The notes under the pieces were generated by a model. The model saw only the letters and a list, made by a program, of their open reading frames with translations. It did no database searches and was not told the DNA's origin. A stretch of 10,054 nucleotides of DNA from CAYWVR01 sp964461715 (lineage in GTDB: Bacteria > Planctomycetota > Phycisphaerae > FEN-1346), in NCBI GenBank assembly GCA_964461715.1, contig CAYWVR010000062.1, forward strand, positions 1 through 10,054, given 5' to 3'. The position numbers were made by a program, and so were the translations under genes. Position 1 is the stretch's first letter; each line of letters begins with the position of its first letter. This document shows, one piece after another, positions 1 to 7,373 of the stretch.

Positions 1-2478
1 GTAGAGCCGCGACCCGGCCAACACCATCGGCCCCGCCGGCCGCCCGAGCCACGAGACGTCCGTCCACGGCTGCGGCGCCGCGTTCGGGTCGTCGAGCGGC
101 ATCTGCATGATCGCGCCCTCGCCGATCCAGTAAACCCGCGCGCGCGCGATCATGGGCGTCGTGCCCGGCACGGCCCCGGCCACACGCCGCCGCGCCAGCC
201 CGTCGAGCCGCCCCCCCAGGACCAGCTCGCCTTCGACCGTGATGCACGCCAAGAGGTCGCCCGCGACGGCCAGCTCGCCCGCGACGCCCGCGCACGCCAG
301 GTCCCACGCGGGCACCGGCCGCCCGTCGAAAAGGCTGCGGGCCAGAACGCCGACTCGCGTGCCGAGGTACACGGCGCCCTCGCGGACAACGGGCGCCGTC
401 GCCGGCACGTCCGCGACCGCCTCACGCCAGAGCACCTTCCCCGTCGGACGGTCCAGGGCTGCCAACGCCGGCGGCTCGACCGTCGCGACGACGAGCATCG
501 CGTCGAGCACCTCCGGAAGACCCGCCATCCGCCCGACCTCGACGCTCCACGCCTGACGACCGTCCAACTCGAAGCGTGCCAGGCGCCCTGCCTCGCGCTG
601 CACCAGGACGCCCGTGTCCGTCGCCGAGACGATCCCCGTCGCCGCGGCCTCGACCGGCCGCGTCCACCGGACCGCGCCGCCGGCCGCCGCGAGGGCGACG
701 AGCGTCCGCCCCTCGTCGCCCGGCGCCCCGTCGACCACGAAGACCGTCTCGCCGCGCGCCGCGGGCGAAATGGTCACGGGATGCGTCGTCTCGTGCGTCC
801 ACGCGGGCGGCGGGGCCTCCGCGGCGGCCTTCTGGACGGGCAGGCACACGAGGCCGCGCCGCGCCTGGCCCGCCAGCGGCACGTAAAGGCGGCCCGCGAG
901 GACGGCGGGCGAGGCCGTGACGAGGGCGGCGTCGTCGGTGCCCATCGCCTCGGGCGGGTACTGCCACCGGAACTCGCCGAAGGCCGGGAGCGGCGACTCG
1001 TCGCTCCCCGCGCGGCCCGGGCCGCCGAGGTGCCCCGGCCAAAGCGGCACGGGCGGCCGGCCCGGCTCGCCCGCGCACACCAGCCCGTCGTGCTGCGACC
1101 CGACGTACACGTGCCCGCGGCCCGCGGCGGGCGAGCTGATGAAGAGCGGCTCGGTCCCGACCTGCACTTCCCAGACCGGTTCGAGCGTCTCCCGCACCAA
1201 GCCGTAAAGCGTCCCGGCGTCCGTCATCACATAGACATACTCCGAGGTCACCGCGGGGCTCGTGACGATCGACGCCCGCGCGTTCCACTTGCGAAGGAGC
1301 GACCCGTCGCGGCCGAGCCGATAGACGAACCCGTCGCGCGAGCCGAAGTAGAGCGAATCGTCCGCCACCGCGACGGCCCCGAGCACCGTCCGGCCCACCT
1401 TGAACCGCCAGTCGGCCGTGTAGCCCTCCTCGCCGATGCGGGCGAGGTCGAGACACCAGACCTCGCCCGCGGGCTGCTCGCCGAGGGTCTCGGCCTGATT
1501 GACATAGTCGCCCGTCCCCATGCCCACGTAGAGCTTGCCGCCGGCGATGGCGGGCGGGCTGAAGACGGGCAGTCCCGTGCGAATCCGCGCGAGCTCCTCG
1601 CCGGTGGCGGCATCGAGGACGCACAGGGCCATGCCCCCGAGCCCGAGTCCCGCGTAAATCTTGCCGTCGGCGGCGGCGAGGCTTGTCTCGGCGTCGGGAT
1701 ATCGCGCTCCGTCAACGTGCCAGAGGAGGCGGGCTTCGCCGTTCTCATCCGGTTCGAGGGCGAAGCAGTAGTAGCCGTCGTCTCCCGCGCCGACGACGAC
1801 GCGGTCCTCCAGGATGACCGGGGCGCATTCGACGTGGCTCGAGGTGCGCCAAGTCCAGAGGACGCGGCCGCCGCGTGCGACGTCGAGGCAGACGACGCGG
1901 GCGTCGCGGGTCATGTGGAGCCCCTCGCCGACGACCAGATACCGCCCCGAGACGACGGGCGAGGAGAAGGTGGCCCGGTAGCCGTCGGGCGCGGACTGCC
2001 AGACCGTCCCGCCTGTCTCGGCGTCCAGGCAAAGGATGACGCCGCTCCCGCCGCCGAACATGCCGAGGCGCGCGGTGGTCACGTAGAGGCGGTTGCCGAC
2101 GAGGGCGGGCGAGGCGAAGAAGGCGGGCCCGGTGCGGGTCCATCGCACCCCGCCGCGCGCGGGGCCCACGCCGCCGGGCGGCGCGCCGAGACGGGCCGGT
2201 CCGCCGCGGATCATCGGCCAGTCCTCTCCCCCCTCGGCCGCGCCCACGTCCGGGCCGAACTCGGGCCAGAACGCGTGGGCCGCCCAGATTCCCCCGCCCA
2301 GGACAATCGCCACGACCGCAAGCGGCAGCTTCGACCGCCACGCGAGCTTCGCCGCCGCCTTCAGGGCTTGCGGCCGGAAGAGGCGCACGAGGATGCCCGC
2401 CACGGCCACGGCCATGCCCGCGAGGATCGGGACGAGCACCAGAAGCGGGTTGATGAGGACGGGGACAACCGCGATCAT
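1..2478 (-). CDS. Membrane-anchored PQQ-like beta-propeller protein, C-terminus off the window
   Basis: The frame is open from the ATG at 2478 to position 1, giving 826 residues with no stop, so the 3' end is missing. Two hydrophobic segments (about residues 3-31 and 51-68) flank a basic stretch (RLFRPQ...WRSK, 32-50). By the positive-inside rule the remainder should lie outside the cytoplasm. From residue 86 it shows PQQ/WD-like blades of the form SPAV..LYV....G..Y.L. The openings WPMIRGGPARLG (87-98) and WPGHLGGPGRAG (480-491) suggest two tandem propellers. BamB and quinoprotein dehydrogenases share this fold, but I see no dehydrogenase active-site signature, so a scaffold or binding role is more likely than catalysis. 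It begins 9 nt after the FG-GAP stop, in the same frame, with no clear Shine-Dalgarno; translational coupling is likely. M22 is an alternative start. Substrate and partner are unknown. Confidence 0.85.
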   Translation of the reverse strand, partial: MIAVVPVLINPLLVLVPILAGMAVAVAGILVRLFRPQALKAAAKLAWRSKLPLAVVAIVLGGGIWAAHAFWPEFGPDVGAAEGGEDWPMIRGGPARLGAPPGGVGPARGGVRWTRTGPAFFASPALVGNRLYVTTARLGMFGGGSGVILCLDAETGGTVWQSAPDGYRATFSSPVVSGRYLVVGEGLHMTRDARVVCLDVARGGRVLWTWRTSSHVECAPVILEDRVVVGAGDDGYYCFALEPDENGEARLLWHVDGARYPDAETSLAAADGKIYAGLGLGGMALCVLDAATGEELARIRTGLPVFSPPAIAGGKLYVGMGTGDYVNQAETLGEQPAGEVWCLDLARIGEEGYTADWRFKVGRTVLGAVAVADDSLYFGSRDGFVYRLGRDGSLLRKWNARASIVTSPAVTSEYVYVMTDAGTLYGLVRETLEPVWEVQVGTEPLFISSPAAGRGHVYVGSQHDGLVCAGEPGRPPVPLWPGHLGGPGRAGSDESPLPAFGEFRWQYPPEAMGTDDAALVTASPAVLAGRLYVPLAGQARRGLVCLPVQKAAAEAPPPAWTHETTHPVTISPAARGETVFVVDGAPGDEGRTLVALAAAGGAVRWTRPVEAAATGIVSATDTGVLVQREAGRLARFELDGRQAWSVEVGRMAGLPEVLDAMLVVATVEPPALAALDRPTGKVLWREAVADVPATAPVVREGAVYLGTRVGVLARSLFDGRPVPAWDLACAGVAGELAVAGDLLACITVEGELVLGGRLDGLARRRVAGAVPGTTPMIARARVYWIGEGAIMQMPLDDPNAAPQPWTDVSWLGRPAGPMVLAGSRLY

Positions 2479-2487
2479 GATAGCTGT

Positions 2488-4341
2488 CTATGGCTCATGT
2501 AGCACTATCCGTGTGGGCTTAAGGACAATGATCCGTTTCGTGTGCGCGCGGCCGTCGGCGCTGCGCCACGCGAGGTCGAACGGCCCCTTGTCGACCTTGC
2601 CGAAGAACGCCGGTCGGCCGGGGCGCGCGACGCGAGCCCCCAGGGAACGCTTGCCGTCCGTGGCCGTCACGGTCACCGGCCCGAGTTGCTCGGATGGCAG
2701 GGCGACTTCGAGGCCGAGCGTCGGCCCCTCGTCGGCCTCGCGGAAGAGAACCACGATCGTCCCGTCGCGCGTCACCAAGGCCAGGTCGCGGGCCCCGTCG
2801 CCGTTGAAGTCCGCGGCCGCGGCGGCCTGCTGGCCCGCCTGGATGGCCTCGCCCTCGGCCAGCTCGCTCTGAGCCGCCTCCAACGCGATGCCGTAGCCGA
2901 ACGTGCGGAACCCGCGATTGAAGAACGGTTGCATGCCGATGTACTCGTAGCACGCGACGAACTCCGTCCGCCCGTCGTTATTGATGTCAAAGGGGGCCGC
3001 GTCGGCGACGTTCGACTTCGAGTTGTAGGGCACCTCCCCGGAGGCCGCGAGCGTGTCGCGGAAGCGACCCTCGGCCTCGTGGGCCAGGATGAAGAGGCCC
3101 CGCGCGCCCCACACCAAAAGGTCCAGCCGCCCGTCGCCGTCGAAGTCCGAGGCAAACGTACCCGCGAGGTTCCCCGCCAGCGCCGCGGCGCTCAAGACGG
3201 GCTCCGTCGCCCAGGCGCCCGGCCCGGCGCCCTTGAAGTACCGCACGCCGCCCGGCCGCACGTCCACGAGGTCCGTGTGCCCGTCGCCGTCGAAGTCCGC
3301 CGCCACGCATCCCGCCGGCCGCGTGGGCGCCGCGAGGCGCACGCTGATCGGCTCGGCCTTCCACACGCCGCCCTCGCCCTGCACGAGGAGCACGGGCCCG
3401 TCCTTCGTCCCGGCGACGAGCCCCGCGGCCTTCGCCCCGACATCGACGGTCGCCAGACTCACGATCTCGGCCCCGAGGTTCGCCTGCGCCCCCGCCGACC
3501 GGAACGTGCCGTCGTCGTTCGCCAGGCGAAGGACCACGCCTTGGCCGTCGCTGGAAGCCAGATCGAGCCGCCCGTCGCCGTCGTAGTCGCCGACGGCGGC
3601 ACAGGCGGAGGTGGTGTCGAGGCCCGCGTCGGCGGTGGCATCCTGAAGGGCCCCGCCGGGACCGGTGGGTCGGAAGAGCCGGTCGCCGCCCGGCGAGGCG
3701 ACGAGCAGCCCGGGCCGCCCCTCGCCCGCGAAATCGGCCGCCAGGAGCGACGCGACCGGGCACGTCATCTCCCCGAGCCGCACGTCCATCCACCACTGGA
3801 CGCCGACCTGGACGGGCACGTCGGCCCGGCCATCGTCGAGGATGTACCGGACGACGGCGCCGAGCATCTCGTTGTCGCCGGCCCAGACGGTTTTCATGGC
3901 GAGGGTGTCGGCACCGACACGGAATCCGGCGCCCGCGGCCGGGAAGAGGCCGAACCACGCAAGGTCAACGTGTAGGACGCCCACCGGAACGTTCGCCGCC
4001 AGGGCCGCATCGTCTGCCGCGCCGGAGAAGTCGCCCGCGAAGAGGTAGGCCTCGGCCCCGGCGCCCTCGCCGACGGCCTCGGCGAACTCGTCGCGAACCT
4101 TGGCGTCGGCCCGTGCGATCGTGAGGGCGGGCTTCGGGGCGGCGGCCCCGGCAAGGGCCTGGGCCACGCGCACGGGCACGGCGCCGCTCTCGTCGGGGGG
4201 GCCGACCTCGATCTTCAGAATCCGCTCCGATTGCCGCACCAGGTCGACGGGCGTGTAGCGGAGGTTGATGAGGGCCTCGGCCCGGGCCGCGAGCGCGGCA
4301 GCGAGGACGAGGGCCGCGGCGAATCGGGACGGACGATTCAC
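2488..4341 (-). CDS. Secreted FG-GAP/VCBS repeat protein
   Basis: The protein has 617 residues from a GTG start. The GTG was chosen because GGGAG lies 8 nt upstream and it opens directly into a signal peptide: basic NRPSR, a hydrophobic Ala/Leu core, then ARAEA as the likely cleavage region near residues 20-23. An upstream in-frame ATG at 4461 would add 40 arginine- and proline-rich residues before the signal and is unlikely. Residues about 24-200 form a domain I do not recognise. Six FG-GAP/VCBS-type calcium-loop motifs follow: DFAGEGRPGL (203), DYDGDGRLDL (252), DFDGDGHTDL (349), DFDGDGRLDL (399), DINNDGRTEF (452) and DFNGDGARDL (511). These repeats usually build a calcium-binding beta-propeller as in integrin alpha chains; the first is degenerate. 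The tail (about 540-617) looks like a small beta domain. An extracellular binding or scaffold role is inferred. It sits between a membrane-protein gene and the PQQ-propeller gene. Confidence 0.85.
   Translation of the reverse strand: MNRPSRFAAALVLAAALAARAEALINLRYTPVDLVRQSERILKIEVGPPDESGAVPVRVAQALAGAAAPKPALTIARADAKVRDEFAEAVGEGAGAEAYLFAGDFSGAADDAALAANVPVGVLHVDLAWFGLFPAAGAGFRVGADTLAMKTVWAGDNEMLGAVVRYILDDGRADVPVQVGVQWWMDVRLGEMTCPVASLLAADFAGEGRPGLLVASPGGDRLFRPTGPGGALQDATADAGLDTTSACAAVGDYDGDGRLDLASSDGQGVVLRLANDDGTFRSAGAQANLGAEIVSLATVDVGAKAAGLVAGTKDGPVLLVQGEGGVWKAEPISVRLAAPTRPAGCVAADFDGDGHTDLVDVRPGGVRYFKGAGPGAWATEPVLSAAALAGNLAGTFASDFDGDGRLDLLVWGARGLFILAHEAEGRFRDTLAASGEVPYNSKSNVADAAPFDINNDGRTEFVACYEYIGMQPFFNRGFRTFGYGIALEAAQSELAEGEAIQAGQQAAAAADFNGDGARDLALVTRDGTIVVLFREADEGPTLGLEVALPSEQLGPVTVTATDGKRSLGARVARPGRPAFFGKVDKGPFDLAWRSADGRAHTKRIIVLKPTRIVLHEP
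2795..3589 (-). repeat. DNA-level repeats encoding calcium-loop motifs
   Basis: An 18-base word, ccgtcgccgtcgaagtcc on the plus strand, occurs exactly at 3131-3148 and 3281-3298. Near-copies lie at 2795-2812 and 3572-3589. Each encodes the DFDGDG-type loop of an FG-GAP repeat, so the similarity is at least partly forced by the protein. The two exact copies could recombine and delete about 150 bp, one repeat unit. Confidence 0.7.
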
Positions 4342-4349
4342 GGGCGCGT

Positions 4350-4354
4350 CTCCC
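4350..4354 (-). promoter_or_regulatory. Ribosome binding site that fixes the GTG start
   Basis: GGGAG on the minus strand lies 8 nt before the GTG at 4341. It supports the signal-peptide-proximal start of the FG-GAP protein over the in-frame ATG at 4461. Confidence 0.6.
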
Positions 4355-4366
4355 ACGTCAATCGAA

Positions 4367-4400
4367 CGCGGCCGGGCCCGCTCGGCGAACCCGGCCCGCG
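4367..4400 (-). other. GC-rich hairpin in the gap between the DUF155-like and FG-GAP genes
   Basis: The 122-nt gap (4342-4463) contains the arms ggccggg (4370-4376) and cccggcc (4390-4396). The stem extends by three more pairs past a bulged base (4397), with a 13-nt loop. No T-run follows, so it is not a standard intrinsic terminator. It could attenuate or stabilise the mRNA, or be chance in such GC-rich DNA. No convincing promoter was seen in this gap, so the two genes may be co-transcribed. Confidence 0.35.
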
Positions 4401-4463
4401 CATCGGCGTCCCTTTGAACGCGCCACACGCGGGGCGGGTTACGGGGGACTTGGCCCGTCAAGG

Positions 4464-5558
4464 TCAGAGCCCCAGCACCAGCAGGATCACGTCAAGGATG
4501 AACAGCAGGACGATCGTCGCCTCCAGGACGACCATCCAGAAGTTCATCCGGTCCTGCTGGAGGAGTTCGTAGAGGTCGCCGAGGGTGCTCAGCTTATCGT
4601 CGATCGCGCGGTGCCAGTCCGAGAGGTGGAACCGGGCGTGGACAATCTGGTACAGTCGCGCCAGGTGCCAGTCGCCGAAGAACTTCGAGATGTTCGTGAT
4701 CTCGTCCGAGAGGCGCGCCAGGTCGACCCGCAGCTCCCGCAGGTTTCGCCGCACCCCCCGCCGAAACGCCGGCGTCCGCCGCCCCAGGTCCCGGTATGAC
4801 CCTTCGAGCGACGCGTCGAGCATCCGGTCGTAGACGGTCAGCTCGGTCCGCTGGACGTTCGCGAGCTCCATGACGTGGAGGACGTCGCCAAGGTCCTCTC
4901 GCTCGCCCGCCACGATCGCCGCGTCCCAGTCGACGACGACGAGATCGTCCTCGTAGTAGCTGAGGACGCGGCCGGTGGTCTCGGCGATCTCGCGCGGGCT
5001 CAGGCGCGCGGCCTCCGGTTCGCACGCCAGGAGGCCCGCCACCTCCTGCCGATGGGCTTCGAGCCACGCCTCCGCCCGCGCGGGCGGCTCGGCGTCCTCG
5101 CCGGGGAGCGACTCGAAGACGAAGACGGTGTACGGCTCGCCCGGGTCGACGCGCTCGACCGGCCGCACGCACCACGGGGCGACGTCGTCGCGAATCCGGC
5201 TCGCCAGCCCGTCGACCTCCGTTTCGAGCGTCCCGGACTCGAACGCGAGGTCGTGCCAGGCGACCAGCTCCGCGAGCGTCTCGGCCTCGAAGGGTACGCG
5301 GATCTGGAGGCTGACCGCCCCGACGCGGAAGAGCTTGACGCTGCGGTGCACCTCGACCGTACGGCCGGCGACGCGGCGGGTCTCGGGCGGAAGGGTCGCC
5401 GTCAGCGGGCGGTAGAAGAAGAGCCGCTTCGGACTCCGCTTCGAGGGGGCGAGGGCGTACTCCTCGACCGGGCACCCCAGGAGCTGCGGCACCGGCTCCC
5501 GGCGCATGTCGTATGCCAAGTCGAATGCATAGATGTAGACTGCGTCCCCATGAAGCAT
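4464..5558 (-). CDS. RMD1/YagE (DUF155)-like family membrane protein
   Basis: The protein has 364 residues from an ATG with AGGAGG 6 nt upstream. The frame is open further upstream into comM, but that part is only a shadow of comM, and the Shine-Dalgarno fixes this start. The body is soluble. The last third (NISKFFGDWHLARLYQ..., WHRAIDDKLSTLGDLYELLQQDR) is helical and probably coiled. It ends in one hydrophobic helix (about 340-363, FWMVVLEATIVLLFILDVIL) at the extreme C-terminus. This C-terminal arrangement, with KL..L..LYELL leading into a MVVLE-I-LL-I-D helix, is the hallmark I associate with the DUF155/RMD1 family. Yeast RMD1 and human RMND1 belong to that family; RMND1 acts in mitochondrial translation, and the bacterial role is not established. 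The tail helix predicts membrane attachment with the body in the cytoplasm. The family call rests on pattern recognition. It is the first gene of a possible three-gene minus-strand operon. Confidence 0.75.
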   Translation of the reverse strand: MLHGDAVYIYAFDLAYDMRREPVPQLLGCPVEEYALAPSKRSPKRLFFYRPLTATLPPETRRVAGRTVEVHRSVKLFRVGAVSLQIRVPFEAETLAELVAWHDLAFESGTLETEVDGLASRIRDDVAPWCVRPVERVDPGEPYTVFVFESLPGEDAEPPARAEAWLEAHRQEVAGLLACEPEAARLSPREIAETTGRVLSYYEDDLVVVDWDAAIVAGEREDLGDVLHVMELANVQRTELTVYDRMLDASLEGSYRDLGRRTPAFRRGVRRNLRELRVDLARLSDEITNISKFFGDWHLARLYQIVHARFHLSDWHRAIDDKLSTLGDLYELLQQDRMNFWMVVLEATIVLLFILDVILLVLGL

Positions 5559-5564
5559 CGCTCG

Positions 5565-5570
5565 CCTCCT
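5565..5570 (-). promoter_or_regulatory. Strong Shine-Dalgarno for the DUF155-like gene
   Basis: AGGAGG on the minus strand sits 6 nt before the ATG at 5558. It decides the start against the long upstream open frame that overlaps comM. Confidence 0.8.
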
Positions 5571-5577
5571 CTCGGGT

Positions 5578-5586
5578 ATTGTACCA
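5578..5586 (-). promoter_or_regulatory. Candidate extended -10 promoter for the DUF155-like gene
   Basis: The minus strand reads TGGTACAAT. This is an extended -10 (TGn followed by TACAAT, five of six matches to TATAAT). No good -35 is seen at 16-18 nt, which extended -10 promoters can tolerate. Transcription would begin near 5571, leaving a leader of only about 13 nt that still contains AGGAGG. Confidence 0.45.
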
Positions 5587-5649
5587 TCCGGGGGATGAAG
5601 AAAGGAGGTGCGGCGCGATTCGGGCCCGCTCTGGCGTCGAATCACGAGG

Positions 5650-5732
5650 GGGCGCCACGAGCGGCTTGCCCGCCCGTGCGCTTCGAGCGCCGGTTGCGTT
5701 GAACACGAACAGGCAAGCCGCCCGTGGCGCCC
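5650..5732. repeat. 21-bp inverted repeat downstream of comM, possible terminator
   Basis: The arms at 5650-5670 and 5712-5732 are reverse complements at 20 of 21 positions, around a 41-nt centre. The centre holds a perfect small hairpin (gcgct/agcgc, 5678-5690). The right arm begins 11 nt after the comM stop, so a transcript leaving comM would fold into a long stem. No T-tract follows, so an intrinsic terminator is uncertain. The left arm can also fold locally (cacgagcgg with ccgcccgtg), so each arm may be a copy of one dispersed palindromic unit in opposite orientation. The surrounding gap (5559-5743) has no gene I can support. Confidence 0.7.
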
Positions 5733-5743
5733 GGCCTCCGGCC

Positions 5744-7276
5744 CTACGCAAACAGGTTCCGATCCAGCCTCCGGTACTGGATCGCCTCGGCGAGGTGGGC
5801 TGCGCCGATGTCGGCGGCGCCGTCGAGGTCGGCGATCGTCCGGGCGACCCGCAGAACCTTGTCGTGGGCCCGGGCCGAGAGGCCCATCTCCATCATCGCC
5901 TGCTTCAGGAGGCTCTCCCCCGCCGCGTCGAGCTTCGCGTGCGCGCGGACCTGCCGATGGGTCATGCGAGCGTTGGTGGTGCGGCCGTCGCCGAAGCGGG
6001 CCGCCTGCGTGCGGCGCGCGGCCTGGACGTCGTCGCGCATACGGGCGCTGGTGGAGCCCTGGCCCTTGCCGCGCAGCTCTCGATAGGGGACCGCGGGGAC
6101 TTCGAGGTGGATGTCGATCCGATCCAACAGCGGCCCGCTGATCTTGCCCATGTACGCCTGGACCTGGCGGGGCGTGCAGTGGCACTCGCGTTTCGGGTCG
6201 GTCATATAGCCGCAAGGACACGGATTCAGTGCGGCCACGAGCATGATCCGCGCGGGGAACGTGAGGCTGGCCTGGGCCCGGCTGATCGTCACCAGGCCGT
6301 CTTCGAGGGGCTGCCGCAGCACCTCCAGCGTGTGCCGGTTGAACTCCGGCAACTCGTCCAGGAAGAGCACCCCGTGATGGGCGAGGCTCACTTCGCCCGG
6401 CGTCGGAATCGTCCCGCCGCCCACCAGGCCCGCCTCGCTCGTCGTGTGGTGCGGGGCCCGGAACGGGCGCGTGCCGAGAATCGCCCGCCCGGGCGGCACG
6501 AGGCCGACGCTCGAATGGACGCGGGTCGTTTCGAGCGATTCCTCCAGCTCCAGCGGCGGCAGGATCGTCGGCAACCGCCGCGCCAGCATCGTCTTGCCGG
6601 CCCCCGGCGGTCCGATCATGAGGACATTATGCCCGCCCGCCGCGGCGATCACCAGGGCGCGCTTCGCGTGCTCCTGTCCGCGCACGTCCGAGAAGTCGAC
6701 CTCGCCGTCGCGCGACGCCTCCAGCGCCGCCTCCAGGTCCACGGCCGACGGCTCGACGGCCAGCTCGCCCGCCAGGAACCCCGCCGCCTGCGCAAGCGCG
6801 CCGACCGGGACCACCTCGACCCCCCGCACCACCGCCGCCTCCCGCGCGTTGTCGGCCGGAACGATGAGGCCCGCCAAGCCCGCGTCGCGCGCGGCCAGGG
6901 CCATCGAGAGGGCCCCTCTGACCGGCCGCAGCGACCCGTCGAGCGCGAGCTCGCCGACGGCGGCATAGTCGCGGAGGCGATCGGAGAGGAGCTGGCCCGT
7001 CGCCGAGAGGGCGGCCAGGGCGAGCGGCAGGTCGAAGGCTGGCCCCTCCTTCTTCGTGTCGGCGGGGGCCAGGTTGATGGTGATCCGCACGTCGGTCGGC
7101 CATCGGTACCCGGAGTTCCGGATCGCCGCGATGACGCGGTCCTTCGACTCCTTCACCGCCGCATCCGGCAGCCCGACGACAACGGTGGCCGCGATCCCGT
7201 CGCGGACGTCGAACTCGACCTCCGCCATATACCCATCAATCCCGAAGACCCCGACGCTGCGGACCTTCCCGAGCAT
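5744..7276 (-). CDS. comM: YifB/ComM family Mg-chelatase-like AAA+ ATPase
   Basis: This complete 510-residue protein has the usual length of the family. Residues about 1-165 form the N-terminal ribosomal-S5/Lon-protease-like fold (VVGLPDAAVKESKDRV, INLAPADTKKEGPAFDLP, GELALDGSLRPVRG). The AAA+ core follows, with Walker A GPPGAGKT (222-229) and Walker B VLFLDELPEF (303-312). Next come the NPCPCG stretch with paired cysteines at 353/355 and 365/367, then SGPLLDRIDIHLEVP (380-394). The Mg-chelatase C-terminal helical domain spans about 410-507. In naturally transformable bacteria ComM is a hexameric helicase that promotes branch migration during integration of incoming DNA; the gene is also widespread in species not known to be competent. 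All key motifs look intact. The Shine-Dalgarno is weak (AGGACGGGAA before the ATG). The gene stands alone, divergent from the ARPP-1 gene. Confidence 0.95.
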   Translation of the reverse strand: MLGKVRSVGVFGIDGYMAEVEFDVRDGIAATVVVGLPDAAVKESKDRVIAAIRNSGYRWPTDVRITINLAPADTKKEGPAFDLPLALAALSATGQLLSDRLRDYAAVGELALDGSLRPVRGALSMALAARDAGLAGLIVPADNAREAAVVRGVEVVPVGALAQAAGFLAGELAVEPSAVDLEAALEASRDGEVDFSDVRGQEHAKRALVIAAAGGHNVLMIGPPGAGKTMLARRLPTILPPLELEESLETTRVHSSVGLVPPGRAILGTRPFRAPHHTTSEAGLVGGGTIPTPGEVSLAHHGVLFLDELPEFNRHTLEVLRQPLEDGLVTISRAQASLTFPARIMLVAALNPCPCGYMTDPKRECHCTPRQVQAYMGKISGPLLDRIDIHLEVPAVPYRELRGKGQGSTSARMRDDVQAARRTQAARFGDGRTTNARMTHRQVRAHAKLDAAGESLLKQAMMEMGLSARAHDKVLRVARTIADLDGAADIGAAHLAEAIQYRRLDRNLFA

Positions 7277-7324
7277 GGCGGTTCCCGTCCTGTCTGGAGA
7301 CGTGCAGCGCTTTCGATGCGCGAC

Positions 7325-7353
7325 ATGCTACCGGTGGCGCGGTCGGAGTGCAA
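7325..7353 (-). promoter_or_regulatory. Weak candidate promoter for comM
   Basis: The minus strand reads TTGCAC (7353-7348), a 17-nt spacer, then TAGCAT (7330-7325), 48 nt before the comM ATG. The spacing is ideal, but the boxes match consensus at only three and four of six positions, so it could easily be chance. Confidence 0.2.
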
Positions 7354-7373
7354 GGGCGAAGGGCGCCACGAAA

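Noticed and set aside
422..1624. Minus-strand open frame in another phase within the PQQ gene
   Set aside because: Arg/Gly/Ala-rich shadow of the propeller frame, which itself is open for the full 826 codons.
781..2502. Long plus-strand open frame (573 codons) opposite the PQQ-propeller gene
   Set aside because: It is rich in Arg, Ala, Gly and Pro with no domain, and runs exactly antisense to a gene with clear propeller blades. Long antisense frames are expected at this GC content.
2542..3975. Long plus-strand open frame (477 codons) opposite the FG-GAP gene
   Set aside because: Its repeated PVAVEVR words are just the antisense reading of the DFDGDG loops. There is no ribosome binding site or recognisable domain.
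4342..4463. TTGACG boxes on the minus strand as a promoter for the FG-GAP gene
   Set aside because: No matching -10 at suitable spacing; one of the boxes is only about 20 nt from the start codon.
5601..5610. Perfect AAAGGAGGTG on the plus strand; the minus strand reads like the 16S rRNA 3' tail
   Set aside because: No ATG, GTG or TTG start follows at the right distance for a supported gene, no other rRNA sequence is adjacent, and on the minus strand it would lie upstream of the inferred transcription start. Treated as chance.
5595..5702. Small plus-strand open frame of 35 codons in the comM-DUF155 gap
   Set aside because: No properly spaced ribosome binding site; it overlaps the inverted repeat arm and has no recognisable features.
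5559..6221. Upstream extension of the DUF155-like frame into comM
   Set aside because: The added residues are low-complexity Arg/Pro/Gly, they overlap the well-conserved comM coding frame, and a strong AGGAGG precedes the internal ATG at 5558.
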